The notes under the pieces: generated by a model
The model's database searches: none
Seen by the model: the letters and a program-made list of their open reading frames with translations, nothing else
What the model was told of the DNA's origin: nothing
Source of the DNA: Bacillus_AB infantis_C
Lineage (GTDB): Bacteria > Bacillota > Bacilli > Bacillales > Cytobacillaceae
Direction of reading: 5' to 3'
Length of the DNA stretch: 64,000 bases
Assembly: GCF_050107595.1 (NCBI RefSeq)
Contig: NZ_JBNILH010000014.1
Location: 1-64,000 of the forward strand
Position numbers and translations under genes: made by a program
Shown here: piece after piece, positions 24,254 to 32,666 of the stretch
How positions within the stretch are numbered: position 1 is the stretch's first letter
Layout: every line of letters begins with the position of its first letter

Positions 24254-25918
24254 CTATTCATCTCTGTTTTCATTCATACGATTATGCTCCGGATTTATCG
24301 GATCATCACTGTCAGGCGTCATCGGCCGGGCAGGGTCTGAATCTCCAGCTTGTTTGCCCATAGAGGCATCTGGAGTCATTGATTCTTTAATTTGGGTGGT
24401 GCGGGCATCTTTATTGATGCTCGTCTGCTCAATTTTACGGTCAAGCTTTTGCAGGTACTTAGCAGCAAAGTCCCTTCCGCCCAATCCGAAGGCAAGGCCA
24501 AAGGCGAGAGCCAGTCCGCCGAGGATAAGGATAAAGGCAGAATTGACGATAGAATGGGCGACGCCAAGCTGGTCCAGGGCCATAAAGATGGAAACGGCTA
24601 CGATCGCATATTGCGCCACAGATGATAGAAGGCGGAAATGAGGGCCTTCCAGCAGGCTTGAAAGCAGCTTCTTTACCAGGGTTCCGAGCCATAATCCTGC
24701 GCCCAGAATGACAAGGGCTGCAAGAACATGAGGCAGATAGGCTATGACACCGGTTGCCAGTGTGACAAGGAAGTCGAGCTTCAATAGGTTCAGAGCCTGT
24801 ACAACAAATAAGAGGACAACAATGATTTGGGCAATATAGCCTATCAGCTGGGAAATCCCGCTTTTAGCAGCCCCGGTTTTGTTTCTTTTGAATCCAATGC
24901 TATTAAAATATGAGTCTGCGCCGATTCGTTCAAGCAGGCCGGCAACCATCTGCCTGACCCATTTTCCGAGCCAGATGCCCGCAAGAATAAAGGCGATGGC
25001 GACAATGATATTCGGGATCATGGTGAGGACATCGTTCAGCATGGCAATCGCAGGCTGTGATATTCCTTCCAGATCCAATTCTTCGAGTGCCGCGATTACG
25101 ACCGGGATCATAATGAAGACAAAAACAATATAGCCGGCAACAGATGAAAGGGTGGTCCCTTCAAACAGCTTGGACAGGCCGAAACGCCCGACAAGCTTTT
25201 CCGTACCGATGCTCTGCAGGAAGCTCGTGACAATATCACGGACCAGCTTAGCGATGAACCAGCCGATAAACAGAATAAGGGCAGCGGCAAGGAGTTTAGG
25301 AAGGAAAGCCAGAATATCATTGAGCATGCTGGCAAACGGTCCGGAGACTCCCTCGAGATTCAAGGCTGACAGCACGGCAGGAAGGGAAATCAGCAGGACC
25401 AGATAGAATACAATATTGGCAGCTTTATCGACGATATTGGAGGAGTCGTGATCTCCTTTAATGAATTTATATTTGTTCAGTGTTTCATGGACGCGAAGCG
25501 TTCTGCCTCCACGCTTGATGAGAAACTTGAGGGCGGATGCCGCCAGCCAGGCAACCAGCAGGATCAAAGCTGCCTTTAAAATGCTTGGGATGGCACCTGT
25601 AATTGTCGAGAACATGCCTACTAGCGGAGTAGCCAGGAAGCTTAAGTTTAGGATATTGAAGAACCAAATAAAGACAAAAATGAGGATGAGAATATAAACG
25701 ATTTTGCTTATGATTTTCTCAGGGGAATACTTTCTGTTTCCCGACTCGGCAAACAGTTTGTTATCAAGATTGGTTTTGCGGAGGCCTTTCAGGACCGCCT
25801 TTTCAACCGCCTTTGCAATGATCCATCCCAACAGGAGGACGACTAATGCCAGCAAAAGGTCGGGAAGCTGGTTCAGATAGCCATTCCAGCCATTCCAAAA
25901 TGCATAATTATTATCCAA
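24254..25918 (-). CDS. Mechanosensitive ion channel-like protein with conserved-TM-helix repeats
   Basis: A 554-residue membrane protein built from repeated units: the pattern LP-LL-ALVILLLGW-IAK-V-K recurs at residues about 17-40, 110-135, 205-235, 300-330 and 395-425, each followed by an amphipathic stretch. This matches the Conserved TM helix (PF05552) repeat proteins related to MscS. About residues 495-554 are a polar tail rich in D, P and N. It is expected to protect against osmotic downshock, but a channel function has not been shown for this type. The start is TTG 25918, with AAGGAG about 10 nt upstream. Confidence 0.82.
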   Translation of the reverse strand: MDNNYAFWNGWNGYLNQLPDLLLALVVLLLGWIIAKAVEKAVLKGLRKTNLDNKLFAESGNRKYSPEKIISKIVYILILIFVFIWFFNILNLSFLATPLVGMFSTITGAIPSILKAALILLVAWLAASALKFLIKRGGRTLRVHETLNKYKFIKGDHDSSNIVDKAANIVFYLVLLISLPAVLSALNLEGVSGPFASMLNDILAFLPKLLAAALILFIGWFIAKLVRDIVTSFLQSIGTEKLVGRFGLSKLFEGTTLSSVAGYIVFVFIMIPVVIAALEELDLEGISQPAIAMLNDVLTMIPNIIVAIAFILAGIWLGKWVRQMVAGLLERIGADSYFNSIGFKRNKTGAAKSGISQLIGYIAQIIVVLLFVVQALNLLKLDFLVTLATGVIAYLPHVLAALVILGAGLWLGTLVKKLLSSLLEGPHFRLLSSVAQYAIVAVSIFMALDQLGVAHSIVNSAFILILGGLALAFGLAFGLGGRDFAAKYLQKLDRKIEQTSINKDARTTQIKESMTPDASMGKQAGDSDPARPMTPDSDDPINPEHNRMNENRDE

Positions 25919-26017
25919 CTAGATCCACTCCTTAACATAGATATTTACATTTACCCAGTGAGTTAGCAGATAAACAGGGTTCAGGCAGCTGAAATGGAAA
26001 TAAAGTTTGAAAAAGCA

Positions 26018-26046
26018 AAACCTTTTTCCTATGGAGCAGTCTAATA
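26018..26046 (+). promoter_or_regulatory. Candidate ECF sigma autoregulatory promoter
   Basis: AAAACC followed by TTTTT (26018-26028) and AGTCTAAT (26039-26046), 16 nt apart, 31 nt before the sigma gene. The A/C-rich -35 with a T tract and a GTCTAA -10 is typical of ECF sigma target promoters. Confidence 0.5.
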
Positions 26047-26076
26047 TTCAGGAAAACAAGAGGGGGATCGATCAGC

Positions 26077-26592
26077 TTGGAGCATATTGTCCGCAAAGCC
26101 ATAAAAGGGGATGATGAGGCTTTTCTTGATATCATCCGTTCCTGTAAGGCGGAGTTGTACAAAACCGCACTCGCCTATATGCGAAATGAGGAAGAAGCTC
26201 TTGAGGCCGTGCAGGAAGTAACCTTCCGGGCTTACAGGAGCATAAAAGATTTGAAGCAGCCTGCCTATTTCAAAACGTGGATCATCCGTATTATGATTCA
26301 TTACTGCTGCGACAGGCTCAAGAAGCAAAACAGGCTTGTATATAACGAACAGCTGCTCCTCGCAGCAGGCGGAGAAGAGGATACTCTTCTATTCGAGGTC
26401 CAGGATGCAATGGAGTCGCTCGATAACCGTTCCCGTGAACTGCTGATGCTCAAATACTTCCACGATCTGAAAATCAGGGAAGTGGCTGCCCTGTACAACC
26501 GGCCGGAAGGAACTGTAAAAACATGGCTTCATAAGGCGCTGAAATCATTAAGGGAGAAGCTCGAGGAAAGCGGGGGGAAGACGGATGTTTGA
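26077..26592 (+). CDS. ECF-type RNA polymerase sigma factor
   Basis: A 171-residue ECF sigma factor: region 2 about residues 10-75 (AFLDIIRSCKAELYKTALAYMRNEEEALEAVQEVTFRAY), region 4 about 110-165 (LDNRSRELLMLKYFHDLKIREVAALYNRPEGTVKTWLHKALKSLREKL). It is close to SigV-like factors that pair with DUF4179 proteins. The start is TTG 26077 with GAGGGGGAT upstream. It overlaps its anti-sigma gene by 8 nt (ATGTTTGA), a coupling typical of such pairs. The regulon is unknown. Confidence 0.9.
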   Translation: MEHIVRKAIKGDDEAFLDIIRSCKAELYKTALAYMRNEEEALEAVQEVTFRAYRSIKDLKQPAYFKTWIIRIMIHYCCDRLKKQNRLVYNEQLLLAAGGEEDTLLFEVQDAMESLDNRSRELLMLKYFHDLKIREVAALYNRPEGTVKTWLHKALKSLREKLEESGGKTDV

Positions 26593-27907
26593 TAAAGAAG
26601 AAAACCAGCTTGAAGCCATAGGTGAGCGGTATCAGGAATTACCTGTGCCGGATGAACGGCTGGAGGAAGCAATCATGAGAGGTTTCCGGCAAGCCAAAGC
26701 TGCTTCCCCGAAGAAGCGGTTCATCAAAAGGAGCTGGCTGCCCGGTGTTGCGGCCGCCCTGCTATTGCTCGGATTTTTGACCAGCATCAGAGTTTCCCCG
26801 GCCTTTGCCCATTATGTCGCAGAAATGCCGGGTATGGAAAAGCTGGTAGACCTCATCCGGTATGACAAGGGCTGGATATCCGCCGTGGAGAATGACTATA
26901 TGCAGCCGCTCGGCATATTCCAGGAAAAAAACGGAATCCGGGTCACTCTTGATGGTGCTATACGGGATGAACGGGGGCTGGTTGTATTTTACACAGTTGA
27001 GTCAGAGGAGAAGCAGGTGCTTCATACAAATAGTATTCATATCACTGGTGGTGATGGCGAAGAGCTTCCTGTCAGTTTTTCAGGTTCTGGTGACAGCTCT
27101 TACACGGATGAACCAGTAAAGTCTGTCAATGGAACAGTGGACTATTTATTCAGTGAAGACTTGAAAGGGAAAGAGTTTAAGGCAGCGGCAGAAATCAAAA
27201 CAAAGAATGGCACAGAAACATTCGAAATTGATTTTCCGGTTGAAAGCCCGACAGTAAAGAAAAAAATATATCCTTTAAATGAAACTGTATCCATTGAGGG
27301 ACAGAATATCACATTCAAGGATGTCACCATCTATCCATTGCGCGTGGCCATCCATGTGGCATTTGACTCGGAGAACAGCAAGAAAATCTTTGCTCTCGAT
27401 GATTTGCGGCTTGTTGATGAGAATGGAGAAGACTGGTCTGGCATTGCCAATGGCGTGACTGCACAGGAAATAAAGGAAACTGAGCATATTATTTATCTGC
27501 AAAGCAACTATTTTAAAGAACCGAAGGAGCTGTATCTGGCCCTGAATAAAGTGATGGCCGTGGATAAAGAGGATGCGGAAGTGGTCATTAACACTGAAAC
27601 AAATGAGATCGTGAAACAGCCAAAGGGCAATAAATTGTCGGGTGCAGTCTTAAATGGTGCAGATCTCTCTGTCCAGGTTCGCGCAGGGAAAGAATACAAT
27701 CATCAGCTCTTTGCAGCTGCAAAAGATGCAGAAGGCAGGGACCTGTATGGCGGCAGATCATTCTACCGCGGAAGCGAAGGCCTCTATCAGGAGGTTGGCC
27801 TGGCCTTATCCGAGGAAGATCCTGCCAAGTATAAGAATCCCATCAGACTCGAATTATCAGCGTTTCCTTCCTGGATAGAGGGAGAGGTGAAGCTTAAGCT
27901 GGAGTAG
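26585..27907 (+). CDS. DUF4179 membrane anti-sigma factor
   Basis: A 440-residue partner of the upstream ECF sigma. The cytoplasmic N-terminus (1 to about 50) has the pattern ELPVPDERLEEAIMRGFRQAK seen in DUF4179 proteins; one transmembrane helix follows (WLPGVAAALLLLGFLTSI, about 51-68), and the rest is extracytoplasmic, with the DUF4179 domain (about 90-180) and a second beta-rich domain. It probably senses an envelope signal. The ATG overlaps the sigma stop. A strong terminator follows. Confidence 0.85.
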   Translation: MFDKEENQLEAIGERYQELPVPDERLEEAIMRGFRQAKAASPKKRFIKRSWLPGVAAALLLLGFLTSIRVSPAFAHYVAEMPGMEKLVDLIRYDKGWISAVENDYMQPLGIFQEKNGIRVTLDGAIRDERGLVVFYTVESEEKQVLHTNSIHITGGDGEELPVSFSGSGDSSYTDEPVKSVNGTVDYLFSEDLKGKEFKAAAEIKTKNGTETFEIDFPVESPTVKKKIYPLNETVSIEGQNITFKDVTIYPLRVAIHVAFDSENSKKIFALDDLRLVDENGEDWSGIANGVTAQEIKETEHIIYLQSNYFKEPKELYLALNKVMAVDKEDAEVVINTETNEIVKQPKGNKLSGAVLNGADLSVQVRAGKEYNHQLFAAAKDAEGRDLYGGRSFYRGSEGLYQEVGLALSEEDPAKYKNPIRLELSAFPSWIEGEVKLKLE

Positions 27908-27930
27908 AAGGCTGCTTAACACATTATATT

Positions 27931-27971
27931 AAAAACCAGGCCGGAACAATGAGTTCTGGCCTGGTTTTGTT
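27931..27971 (+). terminator. Terminator of the ECF sigma operon
   Basis: Stem AAAACCAGGCC(G)GAAC / GTTCTGGCCTGGTTTT, loop AATGA, then TGTTG. Confidence 0.8.
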
Positions 27972-28042
27972 GTGTGCATTCTGCCGATAATAAGGAGGTG
28001 CCGCCTTATTAATTAACTTAGGCAATCGCCCTCAGCTTTTCC

Positions 28043-29362
28043 CTAGCCCAACAATACATCTTCACCAGGATACCGGATCTTTTCCGGTTTTTGTTTGGCA
28101 AAGGAGAAGGCGAGTGTGAGCGGGCCGAGTTTGCCCAGGAACATGATAAAGATGATGATTTCTTTTCCGATTTCCGACAGATCGGCAGTTATTCCCATGG
28201 ACAGGCCGACGGTTCCGAAGGCGGATACAACCTCGAAAATAATTTTAATAAATGGCAAATCCTCCGTGATGGTCAGGAAAAAGATGGCGATAAAGACGAA
28301 CAGGATGGAAATCATCGAGATGGCCAAGGCTTTTGTCAGATAGTTGACGCTGATGGTGCGGCGGAAAATGACGATGTCTTTTTTGCCGCGTATGAACGTG
28401 ATGACAGCCATGATAATGATGATAAAGGTCGTCAGTTTAATTCCGCCGCCGGTGGATGCGCTCCCCGCGCCCACAAACATTAACAGCAGCATATACAGGA
28501 CGGTTGCATCCTCAAGCCCGCCGATGTCAACGGAATTGAAACCGGCTGTTCTGGGCGATACAGCCTGAAAATAGGATGCCCAAAGCTTTTCCCAGCTGGT
28601 CAGATGGGCGAGGGTCTGCGGATTATTGTATTCAAGATAAAAGATGATGGCCATTGACACGATATTGACTGCAAAGGTGCCCACAATCATCATTTTGGAA
28701 TGGAGCGACAGCCTTCTGAATTGCTTTGATTTCCACAGATCGGCCAGTACGGTAAATCCAAGTCCCCCGATGATGAAAAGCATAGAAATCACAATATTGA
28801 TGACAGGGTCGCCGACAAATTGGCTCAGGCCATCCGGCCAGAGCTGGAAGCCGGCATTATTGAAGGCAGAAACAGAGTGGAAGAGGCTGTAATAGAAGCC
28901 ATCCCACCATCCGTACTTCGGAACCCATCTCAGGCAGAGAAAGAACACAGCGATGGCCTCGATTGTAAAGGAAAAAATAAACAGATAGCGCACGAGGCGG
29001 ATGACCCCGCCGACCGACGTCTGGTTCAAAGCCTGCTGCAGGACGAGACGCTCCTTGAACCCGATTTTCCTTCCGAGCATCAAGTAAATCAGCACAGCGA
29101 AGGACATGATGCCAAGACCTCCAAGCTGGATAAGAAACATGATGACAGTCTGGCCGAACAGAGTATAGGTTGATGCCGTATCAGCCACTGTCAAGCCTGT
29201 CACGGTCATGGCCGAGGTGGCCGTGAACAGGGCATCAATCCAGGAGACGTCTTGGACTGTTGAAAAGGGTAGCTTAAGCAAAGCTGCCCCCAGCAGGATA
29301 AAAAACAAAAATATAAAGGTCAAAAGCTGGGGCGGCGTGATATTCAGGTACTTTCGCTTCAT
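28043..29362 (-). CDS. Ktr-type potassium transporter subunit (KtrB/KtrD)
   Basis: A 439-residue Trk/Ktr/HKT potassium-translocating subunit. Four membrane-pore-membrane repeats carry filter segments with the expected glycines: TSAMTVTGLTV (about 49-59), SVSAFNNAGFQ (about 165-175), QAVSPRTAGFNS (about 289-300) and VVSAFGTVGLSMG (about 393-405). It needs a KtrA/KtrC cytosolic subunit, which is not in this window, as for B. subtilis ktrD. AAAAAGGAGC precedes the ATG. The leader carries a c-di-AMP riboswitch and terminator, so K+ uptake would fall when c-di-AMP is high. Confidence 0.93.
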   Translation of the reverse strand: MKRKYLNITPPQLLTFIFLFFILLGAALLKLPFSTVQDVSWIDALFTATSAMTVTGLTVADTASTYTLFGQTVIMFLIQLGGLGIMSFAVLIYLMLGRKIGFKERLVLQQALNQTSVGGVIRLVRYLFIFSFTIEAIAVFFLCLRWVPKYGWWDGFYYSLFHSVSAFNNAGFQLWPDGLSQFVGDPVINIVISMLFIIGGLGFTVLADLWKSKQFRRLSLHSKMMIVGTFAVNIVSMAIIFYLEYNNPQTLAHLTSWEKLWASYFQAVSPRTAGFNSVDIGGLEDATVLYMLLLMFVGAGSASTGGGIKLTTFIIIIMAVITFIRGKKDIVIFRRTISVNYLTKALAISMISILFVFIAIFFLTITEDLPFIKIIFEVVSAFGTVGLSMGITADLSEIGKEIIIFIMFLGKLGPLTLAFSFAKQKPEKIRYPGEDVLLG

Positions 29363-29416
29363 GATCGGTAGAGCTCCTTTTTCCTCAGATGGTGAAAAGT
29401 AAATTTATTTTTGGCC

Positions 29417-29452
29417 ATAAAAAAACCATTCTTATCCACGGAAAAGAATGGT
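29417..29452 (-). terminator. Expression-platform terminator of the ktr riboswitch
   Basis: On the minus strand, stem ACCATTCTT / AAGAATGGT followed by TTTTTTT. It lies between the aptamer and the Ktr gene. Confidence 0.85.
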
Positions 29453-29479
29453 CAATATGTCTATTGGCCTTTCTCTCAA

Positions 29480-29613
29480 TATGCTTACGGAGTTAGCTGC
29501 CGGATTAGGAATTGAGAGCTTCCTTCCTGGCCTGCGCCAGGATTCACCCCGGGCAGGCGCAGACAGCCTCCTGCCATATTGGTTCCCCCGTTCTTAACAT
29601 AAGATTCAGCAAA
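29480..29613 (-). ncRNA. c-di-AMP riboswitch (ydaO/yuaA type), second copy
   Basis: Read on the minus strand, the class-specific blocks appear in order: GAATCTTATGTTAAGAACGGGGGAACCAA, GGGGTGAATCC, CCTAATCCGGCAGCTAACTCCGTAAGC. TGCT near 29611 pairs with AGCA near 29482 as the closing stem. It shares all conserved blocks with the copy at 15517-15656. Confidence 0.9.
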
Positions 29614-29698
29614 GGTATGAAATTCAAGTTGATTATAATCTATAAAATACTCCCGCTCATTCGCAAAGTCAATCAGGAAATTGTGAATTTTTCCTATT

Positions 29699-29724
29699 TA
29701 AAAAACCGTGCAGAGTGCACGGCT
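29699..29724 (-). terminator. Terminator after the GNAT gene
   Basis: On the minus strand, CCGTGCA/TGCACGG stem with a 3-nt loop followed by TTTTTTAAA. Confidence 0.8.
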
Positions 29725-29733
29725 TTGCCCGGT

Positions 29734-30291
29734 CTATTTTTCCTCCAGATGAATTCTTCGGTAATCATCCTCCAGAATGCTCATCATAATGGAATCATGG
29801 TACTGGTGATCGTAAAATAAAGCCTCGCGCTGGACGCCTTCCTGCTTGAATCCAAGCTTCTCGTAGACATGGAGTGCCCGGTCATTATAGACAAAAACGT
29901 TCAGCTCGATCCTGTGCAGATTCAGCACACCGAAAGCATAGCCAAGCATGAGCTCCATTGCTTCGCTGCCGTAGCCGCGCCCCTGGTTCTCTTCCTCACT
30001 GATGTTCACACGGATATTGGCATTGCGGTTGGTGCTGTCTATATCCTGAAGGGCGATATCACCAATCACTTCATTCGTTCCATCAAGGACAATCAATAAG
30101 AGGATGGAAGATGAGTCCTCCGCTTTTTCTTTAATATAAGAGAAGATCTGGTCTTTCGAAAAGGCTTTTTTCAGACCGGTGAGCTTTCTTGACTGTTCAT
30201 TATAGAGCAGTTTCACATATATATCCGTATCATCAGTACTGATGGGCCGCAGATAAATCCGCTCTCCCTGCAGGAACCGTATTGCATCCAT
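29734..30291 (-). CDS. GNAT-family N-acetyltransferase
   Basis: A 185-residue acetyltransferase of the RimJ/RimL-like type. N-terminal LQGERIYLRPISTDD, a central beta-strand pair (VIGDIALQDIDSTNRNANIRVNI) and the acetyl-CoA loop EENQGRGYGSEAMELMLGYAF (about residues 96-116; Q/R-x-x-G-x-G/A pattern), then LHRIELNVFVYNDRALHVYEKLGFKQEGVQREA. The substrate is unknown. AAGGAGGAG lies before ATG 30291, which I prefer to the longer open frame from 30333. Confidence 0.9.
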   Translation of the reverse strand: MDAIRFLQGERIYLRPISTDDTDIYVKLLYNEQSRKLTGLKKAFSKDQIFSYIKEKAEDSSSILLLIVLDGTNEVIGDIALQDIDSTNRNANIRVNISEEENQGRGYGSEAMELMLGYAFGVLNLHRIELNVFVYNDRALHVYEKLGFKQEGVQREALFYDHQYHDSIMMSILEDDYRRIHLEEK

Positions 30292-30466
30292 TCGTACTCC
30301 TCCTTGTTTTCTCTTAAATACAATATAATCCAATCCAGCTCATATAAAAATAGATACTTTTTCCCTTTCATCAATTTATACATCAATAATAATTGAAACA
30401 TCAAAAGTTGGGTAAATGTAAAATGTAATAGCAGTACACTGTTCGGAAAAGGGGGCCTTGGCCAGG

Positions 30467-31351
30467 ATGGAATTTAGAAAAGGTATGCTTGTTTACAATG
30501 GAAATGCCGGGCAAAAAAATATAGAAAAGTCGCTGGCAGCCTGTGTTCCGATTTTGTCTGCAGAACTGGATTCACTGGTTCTGCTGCCAACCAAAAGGGA
30601 AGGGCATGCAAGGGAGCTTTGCAGGGAATATGGATCTGAAGTGGATGTTGTTTTCATCCTGGGCGGAGACGGGACGGTACACGAATGCATCAATGGATTG
30701 GCGCCGCTCGAGACCCGGCCGGCCATTGGCATATTGCCTGGAGGTACTTGCAATGATTTTTCAAGAACATTGAACATCCCCCAGAATATCCGTGATGCGG
30801 CGCTTAGCATGGTTGCAGGAGAAATGAAGCCGGTTGACGTCATGCAGGCAAACGAGGATTATTTTCTCAATTTCTGGGGCATCGGCCTGGTGGCGGAAGC
30901 TTCGGAAAATATCAAGGCATCAGAAAAAAACCTGTTCGGGCGGATCAGCTACTTCCTGAGTACCTTGAGGACGATTAAGGAAATGGAGCCATTCCATGCG
31001 TCTCTTATTGTTGATGGGACGGAGATAGAGGAGGATGCTGTCATGATTCTCCTGGCCAATGGCCATTATATAGGGACCAATGAACTGCCTTTCAGGAATC
31101 TCTATTATAATGACGGGCTGGCTGATATATTTATTGTGAAAGATGCCAATCTTGCTTTAATGAAAGAAGCACTTACAGAAGACAGCATAGAAGACAACGA
31201 GAACATCCTTCATTATAAAGGGAAGGAAATACAAGTAAGGGCAGACAAGAGGATGGAGGCAGATATGGATGGAGAGGTGTATTCGGCGACTCCCTGCCAG
31301 ATCCGCGTCCATCAGGCACATGTGCAAATGATAAAGCCAGGGCAGCTCTAA
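30467..31351 (+). CDS. Diacylglycerol kinase family lipid kinase
   Basis: A 294-residue DagK/YegS/BmrU-type lipid kinase. The nucleotide-binding motif GGDGTVHECINGL (about residues 65-77) and PGGTCNDFSRTL (about 91-102) are clear; the C-terminal sandwich domain ends near YSATPCQIRVHQ. It phosphorylates diacylglycerol or a related lipid for phospholipid turnover. Closest in kind to BmrU rather than the housekeeping DgkB. I start at ATG 30467; TTG 30458 lies only 2 nt after AAAAGGGGG. The last 4 nt overlap the stop of the convergent gene. Confidence 0.85.
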   Translation: MEFRKGMLVYNGNAGQKNIEKSLAACVPILSAELDSLVLLPTKREGHARELCREYGSEVDVVFILGGDGTVHECINGLAPLETRPAIGILPGGTCNDFSRTLNIPQNIRDAALSMVAGEMKPVDVMQANEDYFLNFWGIGLVAEASENIKASEKNLFGRISYFLSTLRTIKEMEPFHASLIVDGTEIEEDAVMILLANGHYIGTNELPFRNLYYNDGLADIFIVKDANLALMKEALTEDSIEDNENILHYKGKEIQVRADKRMEADMDGEVYSATPCQIRVHQAHVQMIKPGQL

Positions 31352-31992
31352 GGGCTGTCCTGGCTTATGGGTGTATCAGAATGCTCGTTCAGCGCTCCGA
31401 TTTCTTTCAGGATAAAATAAAAACCGCCTGCCGATACAATGGTAAAGCCCCAGTTCAAAATCTGCCTCAGAACGATTCCCTGGTCAAAGGCATCGACGCC
31501 GTATTTTCCAATGAGCCAGACCTTAATGGAGGCGAGAAGAATGAACTTCAGAGCAAAGCCCGCCGTGATCAGACTGAAGATCATCAAGGTTTTGCTTTTA
31601 AAGAAAACTTCCTTCATGCTGCCTCTGTCTTTTCCCTGTAATTCCATAAAATCCAGAGTGAAATAGAGGAAGACTGGCTTTTTCAGCACAATTGTCAACA
31701 AAAACAGGCAGCCCAGCACATAAGAATAAATGACATTATTCCATAAAAGCTGGAGGGCTGACCCGGCAATTACATCGATCATGGTGCCGATCACCAGGTT
31801 CGAGAGAAGGAAGAGGCCGAATAAATTGACTTTCTTCAGCTGGAAGAAGCGGTACAGTGTATAGATGATGCCAGGCACGGATGACAGGATCATCGCCAAA
31901 TAATCGCCGAGCACATCCCGGCCGTAATTCCAAACAACAAGAGGGAGCACAACATAAAAAAGAATGTCGAGCACCATTGAATTTTTCTGCAT
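31348..31992 (-). CDS. VC0807-family integral membrane protein
   Basis: A 214-residue membrane protein with about six helices: MVLDILFYVVLPLVVWNYGRDVLGDYLAMILSSVPGIIYTLY at the N-terminus, then FGLFLLSNLVIGTMIDVIAG and others. The arrangement fits the VC0807 family, whose function is unknown. GGCAGGA lies about 9 nt before the ATG. Its stop codon TAG and the stop TAA of the lipid kinase share the 4 nt at 31348-31351, leaving no room for a terminator. Confidence 0.78.
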   Translation of the reverse strand: MQKNSMVLDILFYVVLPLVVWNYGRDVLGDYLAMILSSVPGIIYTLYRFFQLKKVNLFGLFLLSNLVIGTMIDVIAGSALQLLWNNVIYSYVLGCLFLLTIVLKKPVFLYFTLDFMELQGKDRGSMKEVFFKSKTLMIFSLITAGFALKFILLASIKVWLIGKYGVDAFDQGIVLRQILNWGFTIVSAGGFYFILKEIGALNEHSDTPISQDSP

Positions 31993-32081
31993 TTATTTTG
32001 TTCCTGCCTTTACAAAGGATTTCCTGTCATAAATATTCCCCATAAAAACAAGAACTCCTTTATTTTCTTATTGGAGTATAC

Positions 32082-32106
32082 AAAAAAAGAGCCGCCGGGC
32101 TCTTTA
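32082..32106 (-). terminator. Terminator of dps
   Basis: On the minus strand AAAGAGCC/GGCTCTTT, 3-nt loop, then TTTTTTTG. Confidence 0.82.
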
Positions 32107-32107
32107 A

Positions 32108-32539
32108 TTATGCTATGAAAGCTTTCAGCATCCAGATTTTCTTTTCCAGATCTTCAATCAGTCCGATAGCAAGGTCTTCTGTGACCGGGTCGTTTTCTTC
32201 CTCAGCGAGTCCTGCCAATTCTTTTAGTTCTGTGCTGATCGTGCTGTAGTCTGATATAAGGGCAGCGACCATTTCTTCTGCTGTTTCTTCACTGCCGTTA
32301 TCCTTGATAGACGCATGTTCAAGGAACTCGCTCATTGTGGCAATTGGCCTGCTTCCTGCTGCCAATGCCCGTTCCGCGATTGTATCCACATTCGCTGCCG
32401 CTTCATTGTAAAGCTCTTCAAATTTCCCGTGCAGGGTGAAAAATGCAGGTCCTTTTACAAACCAGTGAAAACGGTGCAGTTTTGTGTAAAGGACGCTCCA
32501 GTTGGCAATTTGTTTATTCAGGCTGTTTGTTAAAGTCAT
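32108..32539 (-). CDS. Dps-family ferritin-like DNA-protection protein
   Basis: A 143-residue Dps/MrgA-like miniferritin. The intersubunit ferroxidase residues are visible: HRFHWFVKGPAFFTLHGKFEELYNE (His about 22 and 25, Asp/Glu region about 37-46) and DTIAERALAAGSRPIATM (about 52-69). Dps oxidises and stores iron and shields DNA from peroxide. ACGAGGAGGA precedes the ATG. A perfect PerR box lies in the promoter region, as for B. subtilis mrgA. Confidence 0.93.
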   Translation of the reverse strand: MTLTNSLNKQIANWSVLYTKLHRFHWFVKGPAFFTLHGKFEELYNEAAANVDTIAERALAAGSRPIATMSEFLEHASIKDNGSEETAEEMVAALISDYSTISTELKELAGLAEEENDPVTEDLAIGLIEDLEKKIWMLKAFIA

Positions 32540-32570
32540 AAATATTCCTCCTCGTTTTGTCTGTAGTTAT

Positions 32571-32598
32571 ATTATATCAAATATTAATTTATAATCAA
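32571..32598 (-). promoter_or_regulatory. SigA promoter of dps
   Basis: On the minus strand TTGATT (32598-32593), 16-bp spacer, TATAAT (32576-32571), 32 nt before the ATG. The -35 is inside the left arm of the large palindrome with the PerR box. Confidence 0.7.
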
Positions 32599-32638
32599 TA
32601 CTTATTTATAATTATTATAAATAAGTATTGATTATAAA
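32588..32638. promoter_or_regulatory. 51-bp perfect palindrome containing a PerR box
   Basis: Every base from 32588 to 32638 pairs around the centre T32613. The middle 15 bp, TTATAATTATTATAA (32606-32620), match the PerR consensus (7-1-7 inverted repeat) exactly. PerR-Fe represses Dps/MrgA and catalase genes until peroxide is sensed. The extra 18 bp on each side go well beyond a normal PerR site. Confidence 0.88.
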
Positions 32639-32663
32639 AAAACGGCCATTCAAGGGCCGTTTT
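32634..32663 (-). terminator. Terminator of the DedA-family gene
   Basis: On the minus strand AAAACGGCC / GGCCGTTTT, 7-nt loop, then TTTTATAA. Its tail reaches into the palindrome of the dps promoter. Confidence 0.82.
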
Positions 32664-32666
32664 CGA

